Origin: Brevibacterium rongguiense
GTDB taxonomy: Bacteria > Actinomycetota > Actinomycetes > Actinomycetales > Brevibacteriaceae
Direction: 5' to 3'
DNA: 64,000 bases
NCBI RefSeq assembly: GCF_009857845.1
Contig: NZ_WWEQ01000002.1
Coordinates: forward strand, 1 to 64,000
Shown in pieces: positions 51,298 through 60,263 of this stretch. Numbering within the stretch: position 1 is the first letter of the stretch; every line of letters begins with the position of its first letter. The translations under genes and the position numbers were made by a program. The notes under the pieces are model-generated. The model was given only the letters and a program-made list of their open reading frames with translations, searched no databases and was not told where the DNA came from.

Positions 51298-54200
51298 CAG
51301 TCCTCCTCGCTCGTCTCGTGGCCTGCGGTGCCGGTGCCGTGCGGGCTCTTCCCGTTCGGGCCGCCGTCCGGTTGGGCGCCGGACGCGCCGGTGCGCGCAT
51401 CCTGGGCCGCCTGGGCCTCGTGTTCGACGGCGGCCTCTTCCTCCTCCGCCTCGGCGGCGCCGGCCGAGGGCCAGTGGAAGGACTCCCCGGCGCTGGGGTC
51501 GACCCCGGGCGGCAGGGTGCCGGACTGCTCGTCGGGAACGGTGATGCGGGTGTGGCCCGTGGCGAGGGTGATGCCGGCCTCCGAACGGTATTTGTCGATC
51601 ATGTCGAGCAGCTCAGGACCGCGCGGGCGGCGCCCGGGCACCATGGCGCAGGCGTTGGACTTCGCCTCCTGGATCTGCGTGTTCGGATCGAGGACGAGGC
51701 CCAGCAGGTCGTTGGCGGAATCACCGCTGACCACGGCCTCGGAGCCCACGCCCCAGTGGTAGGGCAGGCCGATCTGGTGGACCGTGCGGCCGCGCACCTT
51801 GAGCGGCTTCATCCGCTCGGTGACCAGCGCGCGGACCTCGATCGCAGCGCGCGGCGAGACGATGGTCGCCCAGCCGTAGGGCTCCACGCCGGTGAGCTCG
51901 GCGAGCTCGGGGGAGATCTCGCAGAACATCTCCGGCTGCAGTTCGGAGAGGTAGGGCAGGGTGCGGCTCATGCCGCCGGCGGTGTGGTGCTCCGTGAGGC
52001 GGTAGGTCGTGAAGACGTACGGGTAGACGTCCCCGCCGGGCTCGCCGGCACCCGGGGCGTAGAGGTTGTCCTCGCGGGCGAACATGACGCGCGACGGGCT
52101 GTTCTGCTGCGCGTAGAGCGGGTTGCCCACGTGCGATTCCGGCGGTTCGTAGTGGGTGGGCAGGGGGCCGTCGACCATGCCGTTGGGCGCGAAGAGCCAG
52201 CCCTTGCCGTCGGCCTGCATGATGAAGGGGTCATCGCCGGCCAGGGCTGCGGGGCCGCCGGCACCGGGCTCCGGCTGCGCACCGGGGGCGCGGTCGGCTG
52301 GGAAGTCCGGGACGTCCGGGCCGGTCCACTTGCCGGCTTCGGCATCCCACCAGATGAGCTTCTTGCGCTCGCTCCAGGGCCTGCCCTCCGGGTCCGCGGA
52401 GGCGCGGTTGTAGAGGATGCGGCGGTTGGCAGGCCAGGCCCACGCCCACTGCGAGGCGATCTCGTCCTGGTCCTTGCCGGGCACGCGGCGGGCGGCCTGG
52501 TTGACCCCGTCGGCGTACACACCGGTGTAGATCCAGCACCCCCCGGAGGTGGAGCCGTCGGCCTTCATCTGCGTGTAGCTGGACAGGGGCTTGCCGGCGT
52601 CCGGGCCGGACTCGAAGCGCCCGTTGATCTCCGCGAGCACGGAGACGGGGTCCGGGTCGCCCTCCTCGTCCACGGGGTAGTCCCAGGTGAGGTCGAGCAG
52701 CGGGCGGTCGCGCCAGTCGGTGGAGCCGGCCAGCTTCTCACGGATCTTCACGCCCAGTTCGAACATGAACTGCAGCTCGCTGCGCGCATCCTCCGGCGGC
52801 TTCACTGCCTGGTGGCGCCACTGGACCATGCGCTGGGTCTGGGTGAACGAACCGGCCTTCTCCGTGTGGTTGGCGGCGGGCAGGAAGAAGACCTCGGTGT
52901 CGATGTCCTCCGTGACGAGCTCACCGGTCTCGATCTCGGGGCCGTCCTTCCACCAGGTGGCGGATTCGATGAGGCTGAAGTCGCGCACGACGAGCCACTT
53001 GAGGTGGGACATCGCCATGCGCTGCATGCGCCCGTTCGCGGAGCCCACCGCCGGGTTCTGGCCGAGCAGGAAGTAGCCGTCCACCTCGTCGCGCAGCATG
53101 CCCATGGCCGTCTGGTAGGTGCCGTGGGCCCCGGACAGGCGGGGCAGGTAGTCGAAGGCCCAGTCGTTGTCCTTCGTTGCCGCGTCGCCCCACCAGGCCT
53201 TGAGCAGGTTGACCGCGTAGACGTCCGCGTCGGCCCAGAAGCCCTTCTGCTCCTTTGTGCCGACCGCGTCCACCCACTGCTGGAACGTGTCGTGCGTGCC
53301 CACCTTGGGCATGGGCAGGTAGCCGGGCAGCAGGTTGAACAGCGTGGGGATGTCCGTGGAGCCCTGGATCGTCGCGTGGCCGCGCAGCGCCATGATGCCG
53401 CCGCCGGGCCTGCCCATGTTGCCCAGCAGCAGCTGGAGGATCGCCGCGGTGCGGATGAACTGCGCGCCCTGCGAGTGCTGGGTCCAGCCCACCGCATAGG
53501 CGAAGCACGTCGTGCGGTCGCGGTTGGAGTTCTCCGTGATCGTCTTCGCCAGGTACTCGAAGTCCGCGGGCGAGATGCCGCAGGTCTCCTCGACCAGCTG
53601 GGGGGTGTAGCGGGCGTAGTGGCGCTTGAGGATCTGGAAGACGCTGCGCGGATGCTGCAGGGTCTCATCGCGCTTGGGCCGCCCGGAGCCGATGGGTGGG
53701 CCGCCGCTGCCGTGGGATTCGCCGGAGGAGGCGCCGTGGCCCTCCGCATCGCCCTCGTCCGCCGACCCGTCGCCCTGGCCGCGCTCGCCGCCGGCCTGGG
53801 AGGTCCCGTCGTCCTCCATCTCATAGGCCCAGGTGGCCATGTCGTATGCACCGGTCTCCGAGTCGAAGCCGGAGAACAGGCCCTCGAGGTCCTCGGTGTC
53901 CTTGAACTTCTCGTTGATGATCATGGGCGCGTTCGTATACGCGCTCACGTACTCCTTGAACCACAGCTCGTTCGTGATGGCGTAGTTGATGAGCGCGCCG
54001 AGCAGCACGATGTCCGTGCCCGCGCGAATGGGCACGTGCTTGTCCGCCACCGCTGTGGTGCGCGTGAAGCGCGGGTCGATGTGGATGACCTTGGCGCCGC
54101 GCGCCTTGGCCTCACTGACCCACTGGAACCCGACGGGATGGCATTCGGCCATGTTCGAGCCCTGGATGACGATGCAGTCGGAGTTCGCCATGTCCTGGAG

Positions 54201-54827
54201 GGACTGCGTGGCTCCGCCGCGTCCGAACGAGGCTCCCAGACTGGGAACCGTGGCGGAGTGTCAAATGCGCGCCTGATTCTCCATCTGGATGGCGCCCGCG
54301 GCGGTGAAGAGCTTCTTGGCCAGGTAGTTCTCTTCGTTGTCGATGGTGGCGCCGCCCAGGCTGGCGATGCCCATGGTCCGGCGCAGGGGCCGGCCCTGGG
54401 GATCCGCGTCCTGCCAGTGGTTGCGGCGGGCCTCGAGGAAGCGGTCCGCGATCATCTCGACGGCCGTGTCGAGGTCGAGCTCCTCCCAGTCCGTGCCCTT
54501 GGGGCGGCGGTAGAGGACCTTCTTCACGCGACGCGGCGAATTCACCAGCTGCTCGCTGGCGGCGCCCTTGGGGCACAGCCGTCCGCGCGAGACGGGGGAG
54601 TCCGGGTCGCCCTCGATCTGGACGACCTTCTCGTCCTTGACGAAGACGCGCTGGCCGCAGCCCACGGCGCAGTAGGGGCACACGCTCTGGACCACCCGGT
54701 CCGCGGTGGTGGTGCGGGGTTCGACGGCGCGCGTCTTGCCCGACGTGACAGCCGGCCCGCGGCCGGTCACGTCGCCTGAGGTGAACTGTCGGATGACAGG
54801 CCACTCGAGGAAGCTCAAACGCGCCAT
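51297..54827 (-). CDS. Selenocysteine-containing formate dehydrogenase, catalytic subunit
   Basis: Read through an in-frame TGA at 54261-54263 this is an 1176-residue molybdopterin enzyme that oxidises formate to CO2. The N-terminal 4Fe-4S is bound by SVCPYCAVGCGQ with a later Cys in RLCPKG (Cys50, 53, 57, 85). Sec189 lies in NQARI-Sec-HSATVPSLGASFG, exactly where FDHs carry the catalytic Sec/Cys next to the active His. MANSDCIVIQGSNMAECHPV and CFAYAVGWTQHSQGAQFIRT are bis-MGD-binding segments. An acidic Gly-rich insert covers about residues 337-382. No twin-arginine signal is seen, so the site faces the cytoplasm. ATG 54827 follows a TAGCAT box by seven bases. Confidence 0.95.
54212..54263 (-). 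promoter_or_regulatory. Bacterial SECIS element with the Sec UGA codon
   Basis: The UGA at 54261-54263 is followed by a two-tier hairpin in the coding sequence. The outer stem CTCCGCC (54252-54258) pairs exactly with GGCGGAG (54212-54218). The upper stem GGTTCCC (54243-54249) pairs with GGGAGCC (54231-54237), one G-U included, and closes a five-base loop AGUCU 18 bases after the UGA. E. coli fdhF has AGGUCU at about the same distance, which SelB reads. This strongly supports recoding and not a nonsense mutation. Confidence 0.88.
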
Positions 54828-54834
54828 GGTGCGG

Positions 54835-54840
54835 ATGCTA
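54835..54840 (-). promoter_or_regulatory. -10 box of fdhA
   Basis: TAGCAT on the minus strand, seven bases before ATG 54827, predicts a leaderless mRNA for the fdh operon and decides its start. Confidence 0.5.
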
Positions 54841-55247
54841 CACCCGGGTCCGGACACGGGTTCCGCGCCGCGGCGCGGGGTGCTGTCGCCCTGGCCCGCC
54901 GCCGAGGCGCCGCGGGTTGGCGGGGATCTGCGGGCTCCGCAGCAGTGCGTCTTTCGGAGCAGTCGGAGACGTGAGCCGGCGGTGCGGGTTTTCGGCATGC
55001 CGGGTTTGCGAAAAGACACGAGGCGGTTGGCTCCTCCACCGCGGCTGGAAGGGGTGGAGCCTCCATCCGGTTCTTACTCAGCGAATTGCCAGTAAGCGTC
55101 GACATGTGCTTATATGAGCGTCGAACTTTCCATCGGGGCCGCGCCGCCGATGTGCGCGCTCACCGATTGCTGCCGATAACACTCCTCTGGTCGATACTCC
55201 TGGCATCCCTGTGTCCTTCTCGTCTCGATCACCCTGTTGGAGTTCCC
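54841..55247. other. Divergent intergenic region with repeats
   Basis: No gene is supported in these 400 bases. They hold an imperfect hairpin (GGCTCCTCCACC at 55029 with GGTGGAGCC at 55053) and two exact copies of AGCGTCGA at 55095-55102 and 55117-55124. The copies are 22 bases apart, two turns of the helix, which suits a dimeric regulator. They lie about 125 bases ahead of the secreted-protein gene at 55248. Confidence 0.5.
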
Positions 55248-55955
55248 ATGAAGCGCATCCGCGCGATCGCAGCGTCCATCCTCGCCTCCGGTGCCCTCAT
55301 CCTGGGCGGCCTCGTCCCGGTCGGCACCGCCTCGGCAGACACGTACGTGTCCTACGACGTCACCAGGCTGTCGGCCGGCAACGTCGTGATGAGTGATTAC
55401 GAGTGCAAGAACACCGACGTGCGGATGACACATCGTGGAACCAACGCCGACGAATGGTCGGTCATGGCCGAAGTCAGCCGCAACGGCGCCGTCAAAAGCC
55501 ACGCAGACTTCGGTACCGATGGAGACCGTTCGAAGACACGCGTTCAGGTGTGTATCTATTCAGGATTCGGCAAGTACACGATCGGCCCGAGCCGCGTGTC
55601 CGTGAATACGTACGATTTCAGCGGCTACAAGAGCTTCACCGACTACACGCGCGGTTCCTTCTACGTTCGCGCCAAGGCTCGGACCCAGCTCGGTGCCGCC
55701 CGCCACGGGCGCTCGGTGCGGTTGACGGCGCGCGCTCAGCGCTACAACCCGGACAAGTTCGGCTACACCGCCTATAACCCGACGGCCCGCCTCCAGGTGA
55801 AGTCCGGGCGCCACTGGAAGAACCTCAGGACGGTCCGGCTGCACGGCGGCCGTGCGGCGGTGACCGTGAAGTCGAAGGCCAAGCGCACGTACCGCGTGAC
55901 GTTCGGGCAGGTCAGCTGGGCCACGGGCGCAACCTCGCGCAGCGTTCGCCGATGA
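55248..55955 (+). CDS. Secreted protein, first of a tandem pair
   Basis: A 235-residue exported protein from ATG 55248; GGAG lies eight bases upstream. Residues 1-28 are a signal peptide (KRIRAIAASILASGALILGG then PVGTASA). The mature part has a beta-rich pattern with paired Cys (DYECKNTDVRMTHRG and VQVCIYSGFGKY). The C-terminal 90 residues, from SFYVRAKARTQLGAARHGRS to VSWATGATSRSVRR, are strongly basic and repeat nearly unchanged in the next gene. The bases suggest binding to an acidic surface polymer such as teichoic acid or DNA. I do not recognise a named family. Confidence 0.75.
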   Translation: MKRIRAIAASILASGALILGGLVPVGTASADTYVSYDVTRLSAGNVVMSDYECKNTDVRMTHRGTNADEWSVMAEVSRNGAVKSHADFGTDGDRSKTRVQVCIYSGFGKYTIGPSRVSVNTYDFSGYKSFTDYTRGSFYVRAKARTQLGAARHGRSVRLTARAQRYNPDKFGYTAYNPTARLQVKSGRHWKNLRTVRLHGGRAAVTVKSKAKRTYRVTFGQVSWATGATSRSVRR

Positions 55956-56683
55956 GCGGCGGCACGGCCGCGCCGGCCGGTGCGCGCATGTGGCTCGGAT
56001 TCGCCGCGCTGTTGGGCGCGCTCGCCCTCGTCGGCGCCGGGATCGTGCCCGCTGCGCCGGCGGCGGCCGCCGGGCGCCTGTCCCTCGACGTGACCCGCCT
56101 GTCGGCCAAGGACCGGGTCGTCTCCGCCAGCGGCTGTTCCAAGGTCCGCGTGCACATGGTCAAGCGGAAGTCGGCCGCCGCCGAGGTGTGGGCCGTGGAC
56201 GCGCGGGTCCGCAAGGGCAAGCGCACGGTTGCGTCCGCGTTCTACAACTACGAGGGCGCTCAGGGCACCGTTTCCGTGCGCGTGTGTGCCAGGCGCACCG
56301 GGTTGGGCCGCTACGAGCTCGGACCCTCCCGCGTGGTCATGGCCGATTGGGATTCGGCAGGCCGGACGCGCACGGACCGCACGAAGGGCGCGTTCTACCT
56401 GCGCGCGAAGGCGCGCACCCAGCTGAGCCCGGCCCGTCACGGCCGCTCGACTCGCCTGAGCGTGCGCGCGCAGCGCTTCGACCCGAAGTCCGCCCGGTAC
56501 ACGGCGTACAGCCCCCGGGCTCGGGTGCAGGCGAAGACGGGCGGGCACTGGAAGACGGTGCGCACTACCCGCCTGCGCGGCGGCCGGGCCACGGTCACGG
56601 TGCGGCCCGCGCACACCTACCGCGTGACTTTCGGCCGCACCAGCTGGGCGACGGGTGCCACCTCGCGCGCCGTGCGCCGCTGA
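55952..56683 (+). CDS. Secreted protein, second of the tandem pair
   Basis: A 243-residue paralogue starting in the ATGA overlap with the previous stop. Its signal segment is WLGFAALLGALALVGAGIVP followed by an Ala-rich cleavage area. The two Cys positions and the C-terminal block (AKARTQLSPARHGRSTRLSV and GRTSWATGATSRAVRR) align with the first copy, while the region between differs more, so the duplication is not recent. Coupled translation implies that the two products are made together and may form a pair. The gene is followed by a short gap before the helicase gene. Confidence 0.75.
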   Translation: MSGGTAAPAGARMWLGFAALLGALALVGAGIVPAAPAAAAGRLSLDVTRLSAKDRVVSASGCSKVRVHMVKRKSAAAEVWAVDARVRKGKRTVASAFYNYEGAQGTVSVRVCARRTGLGRYELGPSRVVMADWDSAGRTRTDRTKGAFYLRAKARTQLSPARHGRSTRLSVRAQRFDPKSARYTAYSPRARVQAKTGGHWKTVRTTRLRGGRATVTVRPAHTYRVTFGRTSWATGATSRAVRR

Positions 56684-56771
56684 GCCGCCCGCTCAGCACC
56701 CCCGAGCGACCTCGCACGGGCCCTGTGGATGCCACGGGGCCCGTGTCCGTGCCGCGTGAGAGCATGGCGCC

Positions 56772-59700
56772 ATGTCCCCGGACCCGCTGCCCTACGTCAC
56801 CGAGCAGGCGATCGCGCGCCTGGTGGGAGGCACGGTGGCCCAACGGGGACGCGAGTACGCCGGTGATGGCTCGGTGGGCGACGTCGAATGGCAGACCCCC
56901 ACCGGAACACTCGTGGGCGACGTTGCCGGAACCGGCCCGCACCCGTATGTCACCACCGTGCACCTGCAGGCCGTCGGCACCGCCGCCGGCGGCAGCGTGA
57001 CCCGCTACGACCCCGTGCGGGCGATCTGCACGTGCCCGGTCAAGGTCAACTGCAAGCACGCTGCCGCAGTGCTCTACCGGGTCAGCCTCGACGCCATGCG
57101 CGCCCAGCTGACCTCGGCCCTGCCCGGCCCGGGCACCTCGGCCCCGGATGCCGGCCCCGGTCAGGCCGGGCCGCCGCCTCTCCCCGCCGAGGCGGCCCAG
57201 GGCACGCTGGCCGATTCGCACGTGCCGAACGCCCCCGAGCGGGCGGCCGTGCCGGAGTGGAGGCGGCTGCTCAGCCCGGTGGTCGCCGGCGCTCCGACCA
57301 CGGCCCGCGCCGAACCCCTTGCGCTGGGCTTCGACCTCATCGTCAAACCCCGCGCCAGCTGGTTCGATCGCACTGCCGCCCGCTCGGCGTCGTTTGAGGA
57401 CCTGGCCGCGGGCACCCCCGTCCACGTCGCCATGCGGCCGCTGCAGCGCGGCAAGCGGGAGAACTGGATTCGGGGCGACCTCAGCTGGCGCACCTTCATG
57501 CACGCCTCCGGCCTGCGTGCGTACGACCGGGAGCAGGCTGCGCTCCTGGGACAGATCTACCGCCTCTACCTCGCGGACTACCAGGGCTATCCGGGGGACG
57601 GGAACCTGCTCAACCTCGACGACTTCCGCGATTCGCTTCTGTGGAACCTGCTCGAGCAGGCGTCGGACAAGGGCGTCGCATTCGTCGGCGCGGGATTCGT
57701 CGACGAGGTTGAGGTGGGCGCCGCCGCGACCGCGGGCCTGCGCGCCGACCCGGACGGCGAGGACCTCCTCCTCACCCCCTGGGCAGAGATCGACGGCGTC
57801 GAGCTGGCCCATCCGCTGCCCATCGGCACCGGGGGCATGGCCGCCCTCACGGAGGCGGGGCAGGGGCGAAGGAAGCGCGCGGACCTGCTGCTCGCCCCGG
57901 TGGCGGAGCCCCTCAACCCGCGCCTGGCCGCTCTCTTCGTCCACGGACCGGTGCGCGTGCCCGCCGCAGACCGCGAGGACTTCTTCACCGGCCTCTACCC
58001 CGGCCTGCAGTCCGCGGTCACCGTCACCTCCAGCTCCGACCTCGTCGAACTGCCCGTCATCGCCGATCCGGTGCTGCAGCTGCGCGCTGAGTATGGGGTG
58101 AACGACGTCCTGATGCTCGCGTGGTCCTGGCACTACTCCGATCCGCCGCGCCAGGTGCCGGTGCGCCGCGCGGGCGACCACCGCCGGGACCTCGCGTTCG
58201 AAGACCGTGTCCTGGCCACGGTGCGGGCGGACTTCCCCGCGGCCGCCCTGAGCGACCGCGAGTACCTCACCGGCATCGCCACCGCGGAATTCACGGTCCA
58301 CGTGCTTCCTCGCCTGCAGTCCCGCGACGATGTCGAGGTGACGATCGAGGGTGAGCGGCCCTCCTACAGCGAACTCGAGGGCACGCCGGTCATCACCGTG
58401 GAGACCACCGGCACGGAGCGCACGGACTGGTTCGGCCTGGGCATCGTCGTGACCCTCGGCGGGGTGAACATCCCCTTCGGGGCCCTCTTCAAGGCGCTCG
58501 CCGTCGGCCACGACCGCCTCATGCTGCCGGATAAGACCTATTTCCGCCTCGACCACCCCAATCTGCAGCAGCTGCGCCAGCTCATCCAGGAGGCGGAGGC
58601 CCAGGGCGAGTGGAAGCCGGAGAACCCCGGAATCAGCCGCTACCAGCTCAGCCTCTGGGACGACCTCGTCCAGCTGGCAGACGAATCGACCGAAGCGCAG
58701 GCCTGGCAGTCCTCGGTGGCGGCACTGCGCAGCATCGACGACATCCCCTCCGCCGAGGTGCCGGGCACGGTGCGCACCGAGCTGCGCGACTACCAGCGCG
58801 ACGGGCTGCGCTGGCTGGCCTTCCTCTACCGCCACCGGCTGGGCGGCATCCTCGCCGATGACATGGGCCTGGGCAAGACGCTGCAGGCACTCGCCCTCAT
58901 CGCCGCTGCGCGCCTCGAGGGCCGCGGTGATGACGAGCTCGTCGTCGTCGACGAGGAGGGAGTGGTCTCCGCGCCCCCGTTCCTCGTGGTCGCCCCCGCC
59001 TCGGTTGTCGGTGTGTGGCGGGCAGAGGCACGGCGCTTCGTGCCGGACCTCGACGTTCGGGTCCTCGACACCACCGCGCGCAAACGCGGCACCTCGGTCG
59101 CCCAGGCAGCGGCCGGGGCGGACCTCGTCGTCACCTCGTACACCCTCCTGCGCACGGACGAAGCGGAGTTCGCCCAGGTGGAGTGGGACGGTCTCATCCT
59201 CGATGAGGCGCAGGCGGTGAAGAATCGCAATTCGAAGGTCTACCGCGCCGCGAAGAAGATCCGCGCGCCCTTCCGGCTGGCGATCACCGGCACGCCCATG
59301 GAGAACTCGCTGGCGGACCTCTGGTCGCTCCTGTCGCTGACCGCCGCTGGGCTGTTCCCCAGTGCAGCGAAGTTCAAGGACGACTACATCCGCCCCATCG
59401 AGGAGGGCATCGATCCGCTGCGCATCGCCCGACTGCGCAAGCGGCTGCGCCCCTTCATGCTGCGCCGCACGAAGGACGCAGTGGCGGCCGACCTGCCGGA
59501 GAAGCAGGAGCTCATCGAGACTGTCCCGCTGGCCCCGCGCCACCGGCGGCTCTACGACCAGATCCTGCAGCGCGAGCGCAAGAAGGTCCTCGGACTGCTC
59601 ACGGACATGGACGATGACTCCAACCGGATGATCGTCTTCCGCTCGCTGACACTGCTGCGCATGCTCGCGCTCGACCCCACGGTCGTCGACGGCATCGACG

Positions 59701-60227
59701 CCGACGGAGTGCCCTCGTCCAAGCTGGAGGCGCTGCTCATCCGGCTCGAGGAGGCCATCGAGGAGGGCCACCGGGTCATCGTGTTCAGCCAGTTCACCTC
59801 GTTCCTGCGGCATGTGCGCGATGAGCTCGACGACCAGCGCATCGAGTACGCCTACCTGGACGGGTCCGTGACGATGCGGCGCCGGGCCGCGGTCATCGAC
59901 GAGTTCAAGGCCGGCAGCGCCCCCGTGTTCCTCATCAGCCTGAAGGCCGGCGGGGCCGGCCTGACCCTGACCGAGGCCGACTACGTCTTCCTCATGGACC
60001 CCTGGTGGAACCCGGCCACAGAGGCACAGGCGATCGACCGCACCCACCGCATCGGCCAGGACAAGAACGTCATGGTCTACCGCCTGGTCGCGGAGGACAC
60101 GATCGAGGAGAAGGTGCTCGCCCTCCAGGCACGCAAGGCCAAGCTCTTCGACGACCTCATGAGCGGCGGCGAGGGCTTCAGCTCCGGCTTCACCGCCGAT
60201 GACCTGCGCGAGCTGTTCGGGGGCTGA
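56772..60227 (+). CDS. SWIM-domain SNF2-family helicase
   Basis: A 1151-residue SNF2/RapA-type ATPase. A SWIM zinc finger, CTCPVKVNCKHAAAVLYR, is near residue 80. The helicase core runs from about 665: GLRWLAFLYRHRLGGILADD with Walker A MGLGKTLQALALIAAARL, DEAQ in LILDEAQAVKNRNSKVYRAA, LAITGTPMENSLADLWSLLS, and the second RecA lobe with RVIVFSQFTSFLRHVRDEL and THRIGQDKNVMVYRLVAEDT. Such proteins move on double-stranded DNA and displace bound proteins, including RNA polymerase. SWIM-SNF2 proteins are widespread in actinobacteria as ordinary chromosomal genes; there is no defence partner gene here. Confidence 0.9.
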   Translation: MSPDPLPYVTEQAIARLVGGTVAQRGREYAGDGSVGDVEWQTPTGTLVGDVAGTGPHPYVTTVHLQAVGTAAGGSVTRYDPVRAICTCPVKVNCKHAAAVLYRVSLDAMRAQLTSALPGPGTSAPDAGPGQAGPPPLPAEAAQGTLADSHVPNAPERAAVPEWRRLLSPVVAGAPTTARAEPLALGFDLIVKPRASWFDRTAARSASFEDLAAGTPVHVAMRPLQRGKRENWIRGDLSWRTFMHASGLRAYDREQAALLGQIYRLYLADYQGYPGDGNLLNLDDFRDSLLWNLLEQASDKGVAFVGAGFVDEVEVGAAATAGLRADPDGEDLLLTPWAEIDGVELAHPLPIGTGGMAALTEAGQGRRKRADLLLAPVAEPLNPRLAALFVHGPVRVPAADREDFFTGLYPGLQSAVTVTSSSDLVELPVIADPVLQLRAEYGVNDVLMLAWSWHYSDPPRQVPVRRAGDHRRDLAFEDRVLATVRADFPAAALSDREYLTGIATAEFTVHVLPRLQSRDDVEVTIEGERPSYSELEGTPVITVETTGTERTDWFGLGIVVTLGGVNIPFGALFKALAVGHDRLMLPDKTYFRLDHPNLQQLRQLIQEAEAQGEWKPENPGISRYQLSLWDDLVQLADESTEAQAWQSSVAALRSIDDIPSAEVPGTVRTELRDYQRDGLRWLAFLYRHRLGGILADDMGLGKTLQALALIAAARLEGRGDDELVVVDEEGVVSAPPFLVVAPASVVGVWRAEARRFVPDLDVRVLDTTARKRGTSVAQAAAGADLVVTSYTLLRTDEAEFAQVEWDGLILDEAQAVKNRNSKVYRAAKKIRAPFRLAITGTPMENSLADLWSLLSLTAAGLFPSAAKFKDDYIRPIEEGIDPLRIARLRKRLRPFMLRRTKDAVAADLPEKQELIETVPLAPRHRRLYDQILQRERKKVLGLLTDMDDDSNRMIVFRSLTLLRMLALDPTVVDGIDADGVPSSKLEALLIRLEEAIEEGHRVIVFSQFTSFLRHVRDELDDQRIEYAYLDGSVTMRRRAAVIDEFKAGSAPVFLISLKAGGAGLTLTEADYVFLMDPWWNPATEAQAIDRTHRIGQDKNVMVYRLVAEDTIEEKVLALQARKAKLFDDLMSGGEGFSSGFTADDLRELFGG

Positions 60228-60263
60228 GGCACGGCCGCGGGTGCGAACGGCGAGAATGGGGCC

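Noticed and set aside
54261-54263. fdhA as a pseudogene split by a nonsense codon
   Set aside because: The UGA sits exactly at the catalytic Sec/Cys position, a SECIS follows, and all selenocysteine genes are nearby, so recoding is the better explanation.
56772-60227. Part of an anti-phage defence system
   Set aside because: SNF2 helicases occur in defence islands, but here no nuclease, methylase or other partner is adjacent, and SWIM-SNF2 genes are common in actinobacterial chromosomes.
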